DNA of 12,415 nucleotides from GCA-003244245 sp039924425 (lineage in GTDB: Bacteria > Actinomycetota > Actinomycetes > Mycobacteriales > Pseudonocardiaceae), in NCBI GenBank assembly GCA_039924425.1, contig JBDTAX010000181.1, positions 1 through 12,415 on the forward strand. The letters are read 5' to 3'. The notes beneath the pieces were generated by a model. It worked only from the letters and a program-made list of their open reading frames with translations. It was not told the origin of the DNA and searched no databases. Below are positions 11,829 to 12,415 of the stretch, piece after piece (within the stretch, counting starts at the first letter, position 1; each line of letters opens with the position of its first letter). The translations under genes were made by a program, and so were the position numbers.

Positions 11829-12415
11829 TAATTTTCCGCCAACGCAGAGTCGGGGATCGCGCGGTGTGCCACACACATCAGTGTCCCCGTGGCTGGGTCG
11901 GTCATGACCGTAGCCTCGACGCGGAAGACCTCACGCAGCAGTGCGGGCGTGAGCACCTCGGTGGGGGCGCCATCCGCGACGACCGTGCCGTGTCGCATGA
12001 CGACCAGGCGCGAGGCGTAGCGGCAGGCGTGGTTGAGGTCGTGCAGCACGAGGACGACGGTGGTGCGACGGGTCTGGTTGAGGTGCAGCACCAGCTCGAG
12101 CAACTCGAGCTGGTGCTGCAGGTCGAGGAAGGTCGTCGGCTCGTCGAGCAGGAGCAGTGGCGCCTCCTGGGCCAGCGCCATGGCGATCCAGGCCCGTTGG
12201 CGTTCGCCGCCGGAGAGCTCGCTGATCGTCCGGCGGGCCAGATCGGTCATGGTGGTGTCGAGCAGCGCACGGCGGATCGCTTCGTGATCGACCTGGCCGA
12301 GCCGGCGCAGCCCGCCGGTGTGCGGGAAGCGGCCCTGCTCGACGAGTTCGTACACGGTGAGGATGTCCGGGGCGGTCGGCGCCTGGGGCAGCACGGCCAG
12401 TTCACGGGCCACCGA
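11816..12415 (-). CDS. ABC transporter ATP-binding protein, ferric-siderophore (FepC/FecE) type, 5' end outside the window
   Basis: About 199 C-terminal residues are visible. The Q-loop (LAVLPQAPTAPD), ABC signature LSGGERQR, Walker B LLLLDEPT with D-loop FLDLQHQ, and the H-loop LVLHDLNHA are all intact. Walker A lies beyond the right edge. The segment TVYELVEQGRFPH and the C-terminal GAPTEVLTPALLREVFRVEA are typical of FepC-type ATPases that power uptake of iron-siderophores, heme or cobalamin through FecCD-type permeases. Iron-siderophore is the most likely substrate class, but it is not proven. A tail of about 15 residues after CVAHR is longer than usual. The TGA at 11816-11818 lies inside the convergent His-rich gene. 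Permease and binding-protein genes, if present, are outside the window. Confidence 0.9.
   Translation of the reverse strand, partial: SVARELAVLPQAPTAPDILTVYELVEQGRFPHTGGLRRLGQVDHEAIRRALLDTTMTDLARRTISELSGGERQRAWIAMALAQEAPLLLLDEPTTFLDLQHQLELLELVLHLNQTRRTTVVLVLHDLNHACRYASRLVVMRHGTVVADGAPTEVLTPALLREVFRVEATVMTDPATGTLMCVAHRAIPDSALAENYQCE

Overview
The window looks like chromosome from a high-GC actinobacterium. A Pseudonocardiales-type host is most likely, because an EspG-family (ESX secretion) gene sits beside truA and the S4, S11, S13, L17 and RpoA sequences are of actinobacterial type. This assignment comes from recognising protein families, not from a database search.

Region 1 (about 1-5605) is the right-hand part of an actinomycete integrative and conjugative element (AICE, pSAM2-like). 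Its genes all read rightward and are tightly packed: a small zinc-knuckle ORF, one or two micro-ORFs with strong inverted repeats, an FtsK/TraB-type DNA translocase, an unknown 132-aa protein, a RepSA-like HUH replication initiator, an excisionase and a tyrosine integrase. The micro-ORF, translocase, unknown gene and rep are chained by TGATG/ATGA stop-start overlaps, so their translation is probably coupled. Transfer, replication and excision/integration modules are all present. The left end lies outside the window.

Region 2 (about 5575-6481) is the junction with the chromosome. The integrase stops 31 bp before an EspG-family gene that lacks the usual N-terminal lead-in and has no visible ribosome binding site. 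The element therefore seems to have integrated into the 5' end of espG, not into a tRNA gene. Facing espG is a short remnant of a PIN-domain (VapC-like) toxin, in frame with and directly after the truA stop codon.

Region 3 (6482-11101) is the conserved leftward ribosomal/RNA polymerase operon infA-rpmJ-rpsM-rpsK-rpsD-rpoA-rplQ-truA. Large perfect hairpins lie between rpoA and rplQ and across the start of truA.

Region 4 (11102-12415) begins with a 547-bp stretch without a confident gene, holding the infA leader and a candidate promoter, a perfect 18-bp direct repeat and a less GC-rich patch with a candidate rightward promoter. That promoter precedes a 59-aa protein with 21 histidines. The His-rich gene overlaps tail-to-tail with a ferric-siderophore-type ABC transporter ATPase that runs off the right edge. 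A metal-handling role is likely for this pair.
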